A stretch of 64,000 bases of DNA from an uncultured Erythrobacter sp. Lineage in GTDB: Bacteria; Pseudomonadota; Alphaproteobacteria; Sphingomonadales; Sphingomonadaceae. A model generated the notes under the pieces. The model worked only from the letters and a program-made list of their open reading frames with translations, was not told the DNA's origin and ran no database searches. Shown here in pieces: positions 44,062 to 52,871 of the stretch. The position numbers and the translations under genes were made by a program. The DNA lies in assembly GCA_947488755.1 (NCBI GenBank), contig CANLAD010000001.1, positions 1,006,247 through 1,070,246 of the forward strand. Reading direction: 5' to 3'. Position 1 is the stretch's first letter; the number at the start of each line of letters is the position of its first letter.

Positions 44062-44200
44062 AGTTATTATTGCAAGAGCTTCCCCCTTGATCAACAGCAA
44101 TGATGTCGACGAGATACTTTACCACGCGGCAGATGGAACACTGATGCGATCCTTTTCCGATCGTGAAATTCACAAGTTTATGGAGGCGATTTCCAGATGA
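44036..44200 (+). CDS. Small ORF (54 aa) bridging pyruvyl transferase and nitroreductase
   Basis: From ATG 44036, 26 bp inside the end of the pyruvyl transferase, to TGA 44198-44200, which overlaps the nitroreductase ATG (ATGA). The peptide is MQQTLCRFEVIIARASPLIN, then SNDVDEILYHAADGTLMRSF, then SDREIHKFMEAISR. The 3' two-thirds looks like a folded, charged protein with an amphipathic C-terminal helix (REIHKFMEAI). An AGGAAG lies about 14 bases upstream of the ATG. Overlaps at both ends are the arrangement of translationally coupled genes. It fills the 135-bp gap that otherwise would be empty. No family is recognised. Confidence 0.55.
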   Translation: MQQTLCRFEVIIARASPLINSNDVDEILYHAADGTLMRSFSDREIHKFMEAISR

Positions 44201-45330
44201 ATTCTCTAGTGAAAAAGATCTTGCCTGAGGCTCAGGTCGATCGGCTCCGCGACGCACGCCTCTTTTTCAGGGAATCTGGGGCGGGCCGCTTGGCGAGTTC
44301 AGCGCAAACCGCTGGTTTCAAGTTCGCCTCGCAGGTCAAGCCACTGGCCTCGGCCTACTACTCACTGCTTTCCGCCAAATTTCAGCGTGAGGAACGGGCG
44401 GTCTTGCTCGGTATGGCGAAGTATCATCAGGAGCTTCAAGAGGACGACGCCAACATCTTTCTAATGCGAAGAAATGTTCATCGCCTGGAAAAAGGCCTGC
44501 TGATGAGGCCTCGGCGTCCCGTATTCGCAAAGGACTACATCCTCGAAACGGTCAACGTCTATCGCAAAATCGTTGCGGAGCCTGTGCGCTCTGCCGAGAG
44601 CTCGCTGGATTCCCTCCGCTGGGGCTACGACGTCCTGAGTGAATACTTCAAGGCCGCTGCCGCCGACCCGGTGGTAGACCACGCGCGTGCGGTTTTCGAA
44701 CAATGTCCCGCTCCCGATGGCAACTGTGTACAAGCGGCGAAGCGGATCCCGTATCAGCGCAACCTTGATGATCATCCGGTTTCGTACGAGCAGCTGGAGC
44801 AGTTGGCCATCAAGCGACGATCAGTGCGGTGGTTCGAAGAAAAGCCCGTCCCTAGAGAATTGCTTGACAAGGCCTTCACGCTGGCCGGTCTGTCGCCGAG
44901 TGCATGCAACCGGCAACCCTATCGGTTCTTGGTCTATGACGACCCTGAAACGATCGACAAGGTGGCTTCACTTCCGGGCGGGACCATCGGCTTCAAGCAC
45001 AATATTCCGGTCATTGTGGTGATCTTGGGCACCTGGGACGCCTTCTACAGCGAGAAAGATCGGCACGTACCCTACATCGATGGTTCGCTAGCCGCGATGT
45101 CGTTTTCCTACGCGCTCGAAACGCTCGGATTGGGCGCGTGCATTTTCAATTGGCCAGACATCGAGGCGCATGAGAGAAAAGCGGAAAAGGTGCTCGGCCT
45201 GAATGGATACGAGCGCCCCGTGTTCTTCATGGGCGTAGGCTACCCAGAGCCAGATGCGATGGTCGCGTACTCCCAAAAACGCCCCTTGGACGTGATGCGT
45301 GAGTACAATCCGCCCATCAATCCACTCTAG
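44197..45330 (+). CDS. Nitroreductase-fold protein with N-terminal extension
   Basis: 377 residues from ATG 44197, about 160 longer than a standard nitroreductase. The first 200 residues carry a helical region rich in charged residues (FLMRRNVHRLEKGLLMRPRR). The nitroreductase core starts at LEQLAIKRRSVRWFEEKPVP and continues with GLSPSACNRQPYRFLVYDD and YALETLGLGACIFNWPD, FFMGVGYPEP. These are the FMN-contact regions. Such extended nitroreductases commonly lie beside pyruvyl transferases in cell-surface glycan loci; the reaction is unknown. It ends the + strand operon; a convergent HAD gene follows after 75 bp. Confidence 0.75.
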   Translation: MNSLVKKILPEAQVDRLRDARLFFRESGAGRLASSAQTAGFKFASQVKPLASAYYSLLSAKFQREERAVLLGMAKYHQELQEDDANIFLMRRNVHRLEKGLLMRPRRPVFAKDYILETVNVYRKIVAEPVRSAESSLDSLRWGYDVLSEYFKAAAADPVVDHARAVFEQCPAPDGNCVQAAKRIPYQRNLDDHPVSYEQLEQLAIKRRSVRWFEEKPVPRELLDKAFTLAGLSPSACNRQPYRFLVYDDPETIDKVASLPGGTIGFKHNIPVIVVILGTWDAFYSEKDRHVPYIDGSLAAMSFSYALETLGLGACIFNWPDIEAHERKAEKVLGLNGYERPVFFMGVGYPEPDAMVAYSQKRPLDVMREYNPPINPL

Positions 45331-45405
45331 GTTTTTGATCTTGAGACGGTGGCCTGACTTCAGGTGAGTTGACTCTGCTGGAACGCACCCATCGATATCT
45401 CATGT

Positions 45406-46086
45406 TCAAGGGATTGCCGTGATCTCAAGCTCATCTAAAGAGGGGATGGCATAATCCGCCTCCTGCTCGGCTTTGCTTGACGTTGCGATGTGGATCCGTG
45501 CCGGCCGAACTACCTGCACAGTCTGCCACCCCAGCTTGCGCGGAGCGATGAAATCCTTGGCAATGTTGTCGGCGATATAGACGATATTGCGCCTTGACGC
45601 GTGAGTGACACTTTCGATCAATTCGAAGGCTCTTGGATGCGGTTTTGAGTAGCCGGTTGGCCACTCTCCGGTGACTACAATGTGATCGATCATCTCGTGA
45701 AGTCCGAGCGCGTTGATCTTCGCACGCTGTGCCTCTTTCGGCCCGTCCGTGATAAGCCCGGTGCAAACGTCGCCAAGCCGACTGAAGAAGCGCGAAGTGT
45801 CTGCGCAAAATTCAATGTCAGGCGGATGGGTGCGATAGAAAGTTACAAGCTCGTCGATAAAGTCCGGCATGGTTTCTATCTGACAGCGCGACAGCGCACG
45901 ATTGAAGATATTCCCCCTCGCGCCGCACTCGAGCAATTTACGGCATTCTACTTCGAAACGTTCGCCTCCGACGCGTTCGCCGAATTGTCGCGCAAGAGCT
46001 GTGAAACCGCTCTCCGCGAAATCCTTCTCCAGATAGAGAGTATCATCCAGATCGAATACGACAACCTTTGCTTCAATCTCAATCAA
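45406..46086 (-). CDS. HAD superfamily hydrolase
   Basis: 226 residues starting with TTG at 46086, which overlaps the ATP-grasp gene by 8 bp. Motif I VVFDLDDTLYLEKDF (D12, D14), motif II LITDGPKEAQ, the motif III Lys in TGYSKPHPRAFE and motif IV YIADNIAKDF are present. This is the YjjG/HAD-like phosphatase type with a helical cap (about 20-90). Substrate unknown; overlap with the ATP-grasp gene implies a joint function. Confidence 0.85.
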   Translation of the reverse strand: MIEIEAKVVVFDLDDTLYLEKDFAESGFTALARQFGERVGGERFEVECRKLLECGARGNIFNRALSRCQIETMPDFIDELVTFYRTHPPDIEFCADTSRFFSRLGDVCTGLITDGPKEAQRAKINALGLHEMIDHIVVTGEWPTGYSKPHPRAFELIESVTHASRRNIVYIADNIAKDFIAPRKLGWQTVQVVRPARIHIATSSKAEQEADYAIPSLDELEITAIP

Positions 46087-47050
46087 GGAAGACCGCCGCG
46101 TCGTATCGAAGCATCTTCACGCCCTCCTTCCACTCGTTTTCGATCCAGTCTGGTCCCTCGATCAGCTGGTTGAGCAAGCGCTCCGCATATCGCCCTCCCG
46201 CCTTATCGGCCAAGGGGTAGCCGCCTCCGAACCGAGCGTTGATTTCGAACACGCGTGGTCCGTAACGTGCATCGTCGATCAACTGAAAGCACATCACGCC
46301 TTCGGGGTCCGGGAGTGCGTCAACGATCTTGGCAGCGATATCGTCGAAATCCGATCGACGGACTGTCATGCCCTTCTCCACTTCCCCGGCACGCACCGCC
46401 AGGCGCAGATGAGGGATGGTCGTGCTAAGCTTACCGCTCGCGTCGATAAATATATTGATCGTATACTCATCGCCTTCAAGAAATTGCTGAATAATCATCG
46501 GTTCTTCATACGTGTCTGAAATCGAGTCCGGACTGCCGATAACATCTATCCCTCGGCTCGCGCTTCCACCCGATGGCTTGATAAACGCGGGCCATTCCCA
46601 TTCTTCGGGGCATTTTCTGACCGACTCAACGGTGCCCGTTTTGGGAACGGGCACGTCATGATCACGCAACACTTCAATTGTCCTGGCTTTGTCCCGAACG
46701 ATCGCGATCGTTTCCGGCCCGCTGACATGCACTTTGGTTCCGATGTCTTCAAAGCGTTTCTTGGCGAGGGCTAGGGGATACAGCTCGGGATCGATTGTCG
46801 GGATAAGCAGATCAATTTCTTCGCGGGCGCAATAGTCCAGGAGTGTTTCGATATAATCCGGAGCATTGCACGATGGAACCTCAAACGCCTTCGATGCGAC
46901 TTGGCAGGCAGCGCTCAATTTGGGCCTGAGATCGCAGGCGTGCGTCGCCAAAGCGACTCCGATCTGCTGAGCTGCCGCAGTGAAGCAATTGACGAGCTCA
47001 ACGCGTCGGCCAGCGGACGTAAAAAGAACCGAAAGAGGCTGTGAGTTCAT
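46079..47050 (-). CDS. ATP-grasp domain protein
   Basis: 323 residues. An N-terminal Rossmann-like domain (about 1-100; VLFTSAGRRVELVNCF) precedes an ATP-grasp fold with the glycine-rich loop FIKPSGGSASRGI, MIIQQFLEGDEYTINIF, and the metal-binding RVFEINARFGGGYPL segment. It resembles the carbamoyl-phosphate-synthase-like ATP-grasp group used to form an acyl-phosphate and then an amide or peptide-like bond. Paired with a HAD phosphatase, it may modify a sugar with an amino acid or activate a carboxylated sugar; this is an inference. The sugar transferase gene follows downstream on the same strand. Confidence 0.8.
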   Translation of the reverse strand: MNSQPLSVLFTSAGRRVELVNCFTAAAQQIGVALATHACDLRPKLSAACQVASKAFEVPSCNAPDYIETLLDYCAREEIDLLIPTIDPELYPLALAKKRFEDIGTKVHVSGPETIAIVRDKARTIEVLRDHDVPVPKTGTVESVRKCPEEWEWPAFIKPSGGSASRGIDVIGSPDSISDTYEEPMIIQQFLEGDEYTINIFIDASGKLSTTIPHLRLAVRAGEVEKGMTVRRSDFDDIAAKIVDALPDPEGVMCFQLIDDARYGPRVFEINARFGGGYPLADKAGGRYAERLLNQLIEGPDWIENEWKEGVKMLRYDAAVFLD

Positions 47051-47132
47051 CGGACTAAAGTCCCCTTCAATTCATCGACACGAGCTTGGCTGGCTTCGGG
47101 CTTTGGTTGTCGAAAGAGCGTCTCATTGACGT

Positions 47133-47699
47133 TCACGCGGTGTTAGCTCGTATCTTCTCACCCGCAATCATCACGAGAACCGTCCGCGCCAATATCTTCA
47201 GGTCAAGAAGCACGCTGCGATTATCGATGTACCAAAGATCGAGTCCAACCTTCTGGTCGAGCGTGAGCAGCGTGTTCCCGTTGACCTGAGACCAACCAGT
47301 AAGGCCAGGCTTGACTGCGCACCGCCTCAGGCCCCGCCCTCCCAATTCATCAATCGTTATCGGCAGTAGCGGTCGCGGTCCGACAAACGCCATCTCGCCG
47401 CGCGCGACGTTTATGAGGCCGGGCAACTCGTCCAGCCTCGAGCGACGCAGAAACGTCCCAATGGACGTCACACGCTGCCTATCGGGAAGAAGATCTCCGT
47501 TATCGTCGCGCAAATCTCTCATCGTTCGGAATTTGAGCAGCTTGAACGGGATCATGCCCTTGCCCGAGCGATATTGCCGAAACAGCACCGGGCGCCCCTG
47601 CCCGATCGCGCAGATCATCCACAGCGCAATTAGCACAGGCGATAGCCCCACAAGCAGCAAGAGGGCGGAGACGCGCGAGATTAGCGAAATTGCAGTCAC
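47133..47699 (-). CDS. Initiating sugar transferase (polyprenyl-phosphate glycosylphosphotransferase)
   Basis: 188 residues from GTG 47699. It carries the compact bacterial sugar-transferase domain: one N-terminal membrane-dipping helix (about 10-32, ALLLLVGLSPVLIALWMICA) followed by FRQYRSGKGMIPFKLLKFRTMRD (split), TFLRRSRLDELPGLINV and GPRPLLPITID. These are signatures of PglC/WcaJ-type small transferases. It would transfer a sugar-1-phosphate to undecaprenyl phosphate, the first step of repeat-unit assembly. Its short form (no N-terminal multi-helix part) resembles PglC/WcaJ-C rather than full WcaJ. Confidence 0.9.
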   Translation of the reverse strand: MTAISLISRVSALLLLVGLSPVLIALWMICAIGQGRPVLFRQYRSGKGMIPFKLLKFRTMRDLRDDNGDLLPDRQRVTSIGTFLRRSRLDELPGLINVARGEMAFVGPRPLLPITIDELGGRGLRRCAVKPGLTGWSQVNGNTLLTLDQKVGLDLWYIDNRSVLLDLKILARTVLVMIAGEKIRANTA

Positions 47700-47857
47700 G
47701 GCGCCGGTCGCACGATACGCTCGCTCAAGACAAGCCGATAAGGAACGACTTCGTCGAAATCATTGCAAAGCGCCTTGTGGAGAGCGCATGGCGACGGCGC
47801 GACGGAAGAAAGCATTTCGCTGCTCATTGCGATTGGTTCGCCTTGCCCAATCTTTCG

Positions 47858-50212
47858 CTACGCCGCGTACGATTCAGAAGAGGAGCGACGAAAGGCACGC
47901 ATCATTCTCTCCCGTAAGGTATATTTTGCAGGCACACCTTCGCTGAAGTAATCGGCAGCATCATAATAGAATTGGATTGAGTCGCCGTATTTCCGACGAG
48001 CATGATCGGCATAGTCCACCTGATTATAGACACAGCCGGCGACATTGCCGCTGCCGAGCATCTCCAAGGTCGCACGGAATTGCTCGATGGTCGTTTCACC
48101 CCATCTCGCAACCAAAATTGTATCATCGGTATAGTCGCACATTGAGCGGGCATCGCGTACCGCCAACGCCGCAGGGGCATTGACGACCACGAGATCAAAG
48201 CGCGCTTTGAGCTCGAGCACCAGTTTGCGGAACCTGGACGAACCGAGGACGGCGGCAGGCTCCGCGACGGGTTGAGAAGCGCTGAGCAGGGTAAACCGAC
48301 TCAGCATGTCATCGATATCGGCTTGGATGACGAGGTCGGTGTCATCTTGATCTTCATTCAGCTCGCCCTTGTCCTGCGGAGCCGCGAGCGCATGAAGATC
48401 AATGCTGCCACGAACCACATCCATAAGTTCAGGGGACTCGATGTCCTCCTGAATTTTTTGGAGAATGCCTGAACGCCGAAGGTCCAAATCCAGAATAACA
48501 GCCCGTTTGCCTGTAGCCACTGCAGCAGCCGCGAGCGTTAATGCGATCACTGATTTGCCGTCGCCGGGCAATGGAGACGTGACAAGCACGCTTTGTGATT
48601 GATTAAGTGGCGTGAGCGCACTGACCTCCGCATGCACTGAGCGCGCAACCTCGGAAAAGAGTGACTGCGGCTCGTTGAATATGGGCGATTCGCGTAGTTT
48701 CGGAGAAATACCATTCTCCAAGGCGGGCAGCATGCCAAAAACGGGCAGGCCGAAATACTTCCGCACTTGCGCCACGGTGCGCAAACGATCGTCGAGAACA
48801 TCGATGATGAATGCAATGATCATTGCGAGAATCGCTGCGCCGATCATGGCGACCAGGGTAACCTTGAGCGGTGAGGGTGAAACGCGCTCACCATTCGGGA
48901 TTGCCGGTGATATGATGTTTGAAGAAACGCCTTCAACGAGCTTCTCAGATTGAACGCTCATCATCTGATCAGCGATCTCCGCCACAGCCGCAGCGGTCGT
49001 CGTCGCCTCTCTTTCTAATTCCTGCAGCAGAGGTGTCTTGGCTGTATTCTCGTAAGCGCGGGATGTGAGCGAAGCGACGACCGATTGCAGTCTACCGGCG
49101 CGTGCAGCATCTTGTGACGCTTCGGCGCGCGCCATTTCACGCATCCGTTCTGCTTCCGCGTTTGCCTGCGCCTGCGCCGTCTGCCGCGCGGCTTCCTGCT
49201 CACGAGCGAGCGCCGATCGAACGCTCTGCAATTCGGTCTGCACCCTTGCGAGATCAGGGTATCCGCTGCCATAAGTCTGGGAAAGTCTGGCGTATTCAGC
49301 GCCCAGTTGCGCCTCTTGGCGCTGCAATTGCTGCACTGCCGCCGATGTCGCGCCGGCGGTCGAATTGATACTGGCTGCGCGAGAAATCCCGGCGCTTCGT
49401 GCAGCCGAACCGGACTCCAGTGCCGCGACCGACATGGCCTCGCTGGCAATCCGGTTGATCTGGGCAAGCTCTTCAACTCCCCCAGCACCAACCAGCATGC
49501 GATTCTCAACCCTGAACTGCGCAAGCTCTTCCGCCGCTTCGACGGCGCGTTCCATGCGCTGGTCGCGCTCGGCGCTCAGCTCGTCCAGCAATTGCTGCCG
49601 ACGCGCCGAGCTTCGCGAACTTTTGAGCTCCCGAACCGCTTCGGGGAATGAGTTTGCTATGCTCGATGCGAGTTCAGGAGAACGGGCAACAGCTGTCAGT
49701 TCGATCAAGTCCGAACCATCCTCTGACTGAACTTTGGTCATGCTCAACAATTTCGAAATTGCTGCACTCATGCGCTCCGTCTCGCTGCCGCTTGGTGCGC
49801 CACCCAGTTCGCGCAAAAATTGCGGATTTTCGAGCAGTTCCAGCGTTTCGATCACCTTTCGCGCGGAGTTTCGCGAACGGTAAAGCTTGCTCTCATTGGC
49901 GATGCGCTGGGAATTGCGCGCCAGCACATCGGCCTGATTAGTACCGGTCTCATCGATCAGTTCGACCTGAATGTTGGCCGTCGAACGATAGAGATTGGGC
50001 GATGTAAGCTGCCAAGCGAGCACTCCCAAGGTTGCCGCAACCACCATGGCAAGCACGAGAAACTTGTGACGCTCGAACGTCCTTATAAGGTCCACCAGGC
50101 CGAACTGATCAGGCGCGTCCGTCTGCGCAGAATGCGGATTGTGGGCAGACAGATAATTGCGGGGCTGGGCGGGGAAGCCATCCCTGGGATGATTTAGGGC
50201 GATGTCGTTCAC
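47858..50212 (-). CDS. Wzz/BY-kinase fusion (exopolysaccharide chain-length regulator with tyrosine kinase)
   Basis: 784 residues from GTG 50212, ten bases after GGGGGAA. Layout: short cytosolic start, TM1 (about 51-69), a long periplasmic region with coiled coil (about 200-430), TM2 (about 452-473), then a cytosolic P-loop tyrosine kinase. Walker A is SPLPGDGKS (546-554) and Walker A' is VILDLDLRR (about 572-580). Where most relatives have Asp in the Walker B motif, this one has VVVNAP (675-680), an Asn. The C-terminus has a tyrosine cluster (positions about 734, 742, 749, 750, 755, 764 and 782), the expected autophosphorylation sites. It is the Wzc type joined in one chain. It should control polymer length and export with the Wza-type lipoprotein. 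Confidence 0.88.
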   Translation of the reverse strand: MNDIALNHPRDGFPAQPRNYLSAHNPHSAQTDAPDQFGLVDLIRTFERHKFLVLAMVVAATLGVLAWQLTSPNLYRSTANIQVELIDETGTNQADVLARNSQRIANESKLYRSRNSARKVIETLELLENPQFLRELGGAPSGSETERMSAAISKLLSMTKVQSEDGSDLIELTAVARSPELASSIANSFPEAVRELKSSRSSARRQQLLDELSAERDQRMERAVEAAEELAQFRVENRMLVGAGGVEELAQINRIASEAMSVAALESGSAARSAGISRAASINSTAGATSAAVQQLQRQEAQLGAEYARLSQTYGSGYPDLARVQTELQSVRSALAREQEAARQTAQAQANAEAERMREMARAEASQDAARAGRLQSVVASLTSRAYENTAKTPLLQELEREATTTAAAVAEIADQMMSVQSEKLVEGVSSNIISPAIPNGERVSPSPLKVTLVAMIGAAILAMIIAFIIDVLDDRLRTVAQVRKYFGLPVFGMLPALENGISPKLRESPIFNEPQSLFSEVARSVHAEVSALTPLNQSQSVLVTSPLPGDGKSVIALTLAAAAVATGKRAVILDLDLRRSGILQKIQEDIESPELMDVVRGSIDLHALAAPQDKGELNEDQDDTDLVIQADIDDMLSRFTLLSASQPVAEPAAVLGSSRFRKLVLELKARFDLVVVNAPAALAVRDARSMCDYTDDTILVARWGETTIEQFRATLEMLGSGNVAGCVYNQVDYADHARRKYGDSIQFYYDAADYFSEGVPAKYTLRERMMRAFRRSSSESYAA

Positions 50213-50299
50213 GTTAAATTCCCCCGCATGCCATTCTGCAGCCCTCTGGCAGCAAAAGCTCTTGCAAGTTTAGAGTAGAGGCGGTGCGCACGATATAGG

Positions 50300-51451
50300 T
50301 TATTGCGGAGTCCTGGCCTCTCTTTCGGCTACCTCTTTTGGGGCATGTCGCGAACGGCTCAGCGTTGCGATTCTGCTCGCATAAAGATCTCTGTGTTTCG
50401 CAGCTGTTCGTTCAATCGAGAACTCGCCGCTCTTTTCGATCGACCCGGCCGAAAGCCGCAAATAGAGATCGTCATTTGTGAGGATTTGCGAAATGGCCCG
50501 TGCGATCTGATCAGCATCGCCCAAAGGCGCTTTGGTCCCATTAGCCCCATCGTCGACCAATTCCCTGTTTCCAGGAACATCGGTGGCCACGATGGGCAAT
50601 CCACTCGCCATCGCTTCCAGCAGGGTAAGTGGCATACCTTCGTAAAGAGAGACGTTCAGGTACAGATCGCTGCTCTGCATAAGCTCCGGAACATCAGACC
50701 GCTCTCCTAGAAATTCCACCATGCCATCGATGCCATTCTCTACAGTCTTGGCTCGAAGCGTCTGGAGAGCCGAGCCACCACCGGCAATGAGGAAGTGCGG
50801 CAACGGCTCAAGACCACCAAATGACTGCAACGCCGCCGCAACATCAATCAGAAGCTCGTAATTCTTCTGGCGGCTGATCGCCCCGACCGACAGGATAGTC
50901 TTGCGATCGGAGGGGAGCGACCGGGGCTCTCCCGCTTGAAATTGACGGCTGGCGGCGTTCGCGATCCGAACGATCGGCTTTCGGGCGTGCTGACGCAGAA
51001 TTTTCTCAACATCCGAGCCGATAGCGACATAGCCCTGCGTCATCAGATCGCAGACCCTGAACATCCAGGGAGGAAACGGAAGCCGAGTGTTGTGATGCGT
51101 CAGCAGGATCGGCACCTTTACTCGCGCAAGCGCCAGCATGGGGAGCGCACGGACGGTGTGGGCATGGATAATGTCGGGCGCGAATTCGCGCAGCGCTGCT
51201 TTCAGGCTCTGCGCGCCCACAAGCGGATTGCGACCCGCAGAAAGTTCCAGTGAGGCGAATTCGCTGCCGGCCGCGCGGATTTGCTCCACCATCCGTCGCT
51301 CGGTTTCCTGCGAATTTCCGACGGTTTGTGCATCGCATAGTGCGATGGCAAGAGGCTGGTCGCCTCGCCGCGCAAACTCGGCTGAAAGGGCGGAAACCAG
51401 AACCTCCGCGCCGCCAGTGGTGAGGCTGTTCACGATGGAGCAGATGCGCAT
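50300..51451 (-). CDS. Glycosyltransferase family 4 protein
   Basis: 383 residues from ATG 51451. GT-B retaining enzyme: start ICSIVNSLTTGGAEVLV, an acceptor-domain HAHTVRALPMLA, and in the donor domain SVGAISRQKNYELLI, LIAGGGSALQTL and LNVSLYEGMPLTLLEAMASG with the EX7E-type pair. The C-terminal tail is basic. Downstream of the flippase and polymerase genes, it is likely one of the glycosyltransferases building the same repeat unit. Confidence 0.9.
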   Translation of the reverse strand: MRICSIVNSLTTGGAEVLVSALSAEFARRGDQPLAIALCDAQTVGNSQETERRMVEQIRAAGSEFASLELSAGRNPLVGAQSLKAALREFAPDIIHAHTVRALPMLALARVKVPILLTHHNTRLPFPPWMFRVCDLMTQGYVAIGSDVEKILRQHARKPIVRIANAASRQFQAGEPRSLPSDRKTILSVGAISRQKNYELLIDVAAALQSFGGLEPLPHFLIAGGGSALQTLRAKTVENGIDGMVEFLGERSDVPELMQSSDLYLNVSLYEGMPLTLLEAMASGLPIVATDVPGNRELVDDGANGTKAPLGDADQIARAISQILTNDDLYLRLSAGSIEKSGEFSIERTAAKHRDLYASRIATLSRSRHAPKEVAEREARTPQ

Positions 51452-51515
51452 GGTCTCCCCTTTCCGTTCGGGATAACAAACAGGGCCGATCCGACCGCGC
51501 GGAAAGGACGGGAGT

Positions 51516-52871
51516 TCATGATACCGCCGCCTCGCGTCTTCCGTTGGACGTGTAGGAAACCCGAAAACCGATCTCGAGAAAGATCAAGGTCATTCCAGCG
51601 AAAGCGATGTGAGCATAGTTTGCTCCGATCGCTCCCGCGTGCGGAATGAAAGCGACAGCGGTCGCAAAGAAAACAGCGGTCGCCAGAACAGCGATCCACA
51701 ACACTATCCCCGGCCTGTTCATGGCGAGCATGGTCGATCGCGTGGGAGCAGCGATCAGGATCAGTGCGACTGCGATCAATTGTGTGATCAGCAAGGGGTA
51801 GACCATGTCGAAACCTCCCCCGAACAGCCATTCGACACCTGGCCGACCCAACACTGCGGCGGCCGCGATGATGCCCAGCCCAATCGAAGCGAGGGCAAGT
51901 TGCACCCTCAACTTCATGGAACGGACGGCATCGAAGCGCTTGCGGGCCCACATCCGAGATAGGTCGGGATAGATCACTGTCTGTACGTAAGCTCCGACCT
52001 GCTGGGCGACTTTGGCGAAACGCTTGGCAATATGATAAGCGCCGGCAGCTGTGGGACCGGCAAACGCGCTGACAAGCAATGTATCGGCTTCGTGGGTAAG
52101 CGTGCGAAGCGCACTCGAAGCGTTGGTCTTCCATGCAAAGCCCATGAAGCCTGGAAAGCGCTTTGAGACCCCTCTGACTTTGGCGCGCAAAGGGTTGGAA
52201 ACGCCCAGTTTCTTGAGCGCGCCAGCGCCAAGAAGCGCAAATATCGCGGTGTCGATTACCTGAGCTATGGTCCAGATCGCCAGAAAGGCCGGGAGCGGCG
52301 CATCTATCGCCCATGCCACTCCCGCCATAACCAGCCGCAGGGTGGCGGAGAATAGCTGAAAGTAAGCGAGCAATTTGAACTGTCCGGCCATGCGCAATGC
52401 AGCTGTGGGTGCCCCACGAATGTTCAATGCGATTGCAGGCGCGAAGATCAGAAGGAGGTAAAAGTCTGATTGCTCAAGTCCGATCAATGGGAAGATCAGA
52501 AATCCACCGATAAGCATCGCTGCTGCTGCGATCAGGGCACAGGCGACGTCGAGCAGGAGGCCAAGAAGAAAGAGTTCCCCCATGGCCTTCGGGTTGCCCT
52601 CGATATCTTCCTGCGAGCCAAACCTGATGAGAGGTTGCCAGCTTTCGAACCGTATCAGTCGCTCGCAGATCCGCCCGATCGTGAGAACGAGGGCAAGCAC
52701 CCCGAACGCTTCTGCTCCCAAAGCTCTGGCGGCGACCACTGTACTTAGAGCCATGACCACCGCGACCGCCATGCTACCGCTGAGGAGATGTGCGATGCTG
52801 CCGAGCCTCGAGATCAGCATCGAGTTAACGCCCTGGGGCGGCAGCGCGGTCGAAGTGTCGTCGCTCTTCAT
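51516..52871 (-). CDS. Wzx-type flippase / polysaccharide transporter
   Basis: 451 residues from ATG 52871; the longer frame upstream is the shadow of the gene before it. About 12 to 14 hydrophobic segments fit the MATE/MOP fold (for example GSMAVAVVMALSTVVAARALG, and FLEIGFRVS near the end). Charged helical loops between them, such as RFESWQPLIRFGSQED, are family-like. It would flip the lipid-linked repeat unit across the inner membrane. Its start overlaps the wzy-like stop by four bases. Confidence 0.85.
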   Translation of the reverse strand: MKSDDTSTALPPQGVNSMLISRLGSIAHLLSGSMAVAVVMALSTVVAARALGAEAFGVLALVLTIGRICERLIRFESWQPLIRFGSQEDIEGNPKAMGELFLLGLLLDVACALIAAAAMLIGGFLIFPLIGLEQSDFYLLLIFAPAIALNIRGAPTAALRMAGQFKLLAYFQLFSATLRLVMAGVAWAIDAPLPAFLAIWTIAQVIDTAIFALLGAGALKKLGVSNPLRAKVRGVSKRFPGFMGFAWKTNASSALRTLTHEADTLLVSAFAGPTAAGAYHIAKRFAKVAQQVGAYVQTVIYPDLSRMWARKRFDAVRSMKLRVQLALASIGLGIIAAAAVLGRPGVEWLFGGGFDMVYPLLITQLIAVALILIAAPTRSTMLAMNRPGIVLWIAVLATAVFFATAVAFIPHAGAIGANYAHIAFAGMTLIFLEIGFRVSYTSNGRREAAVS

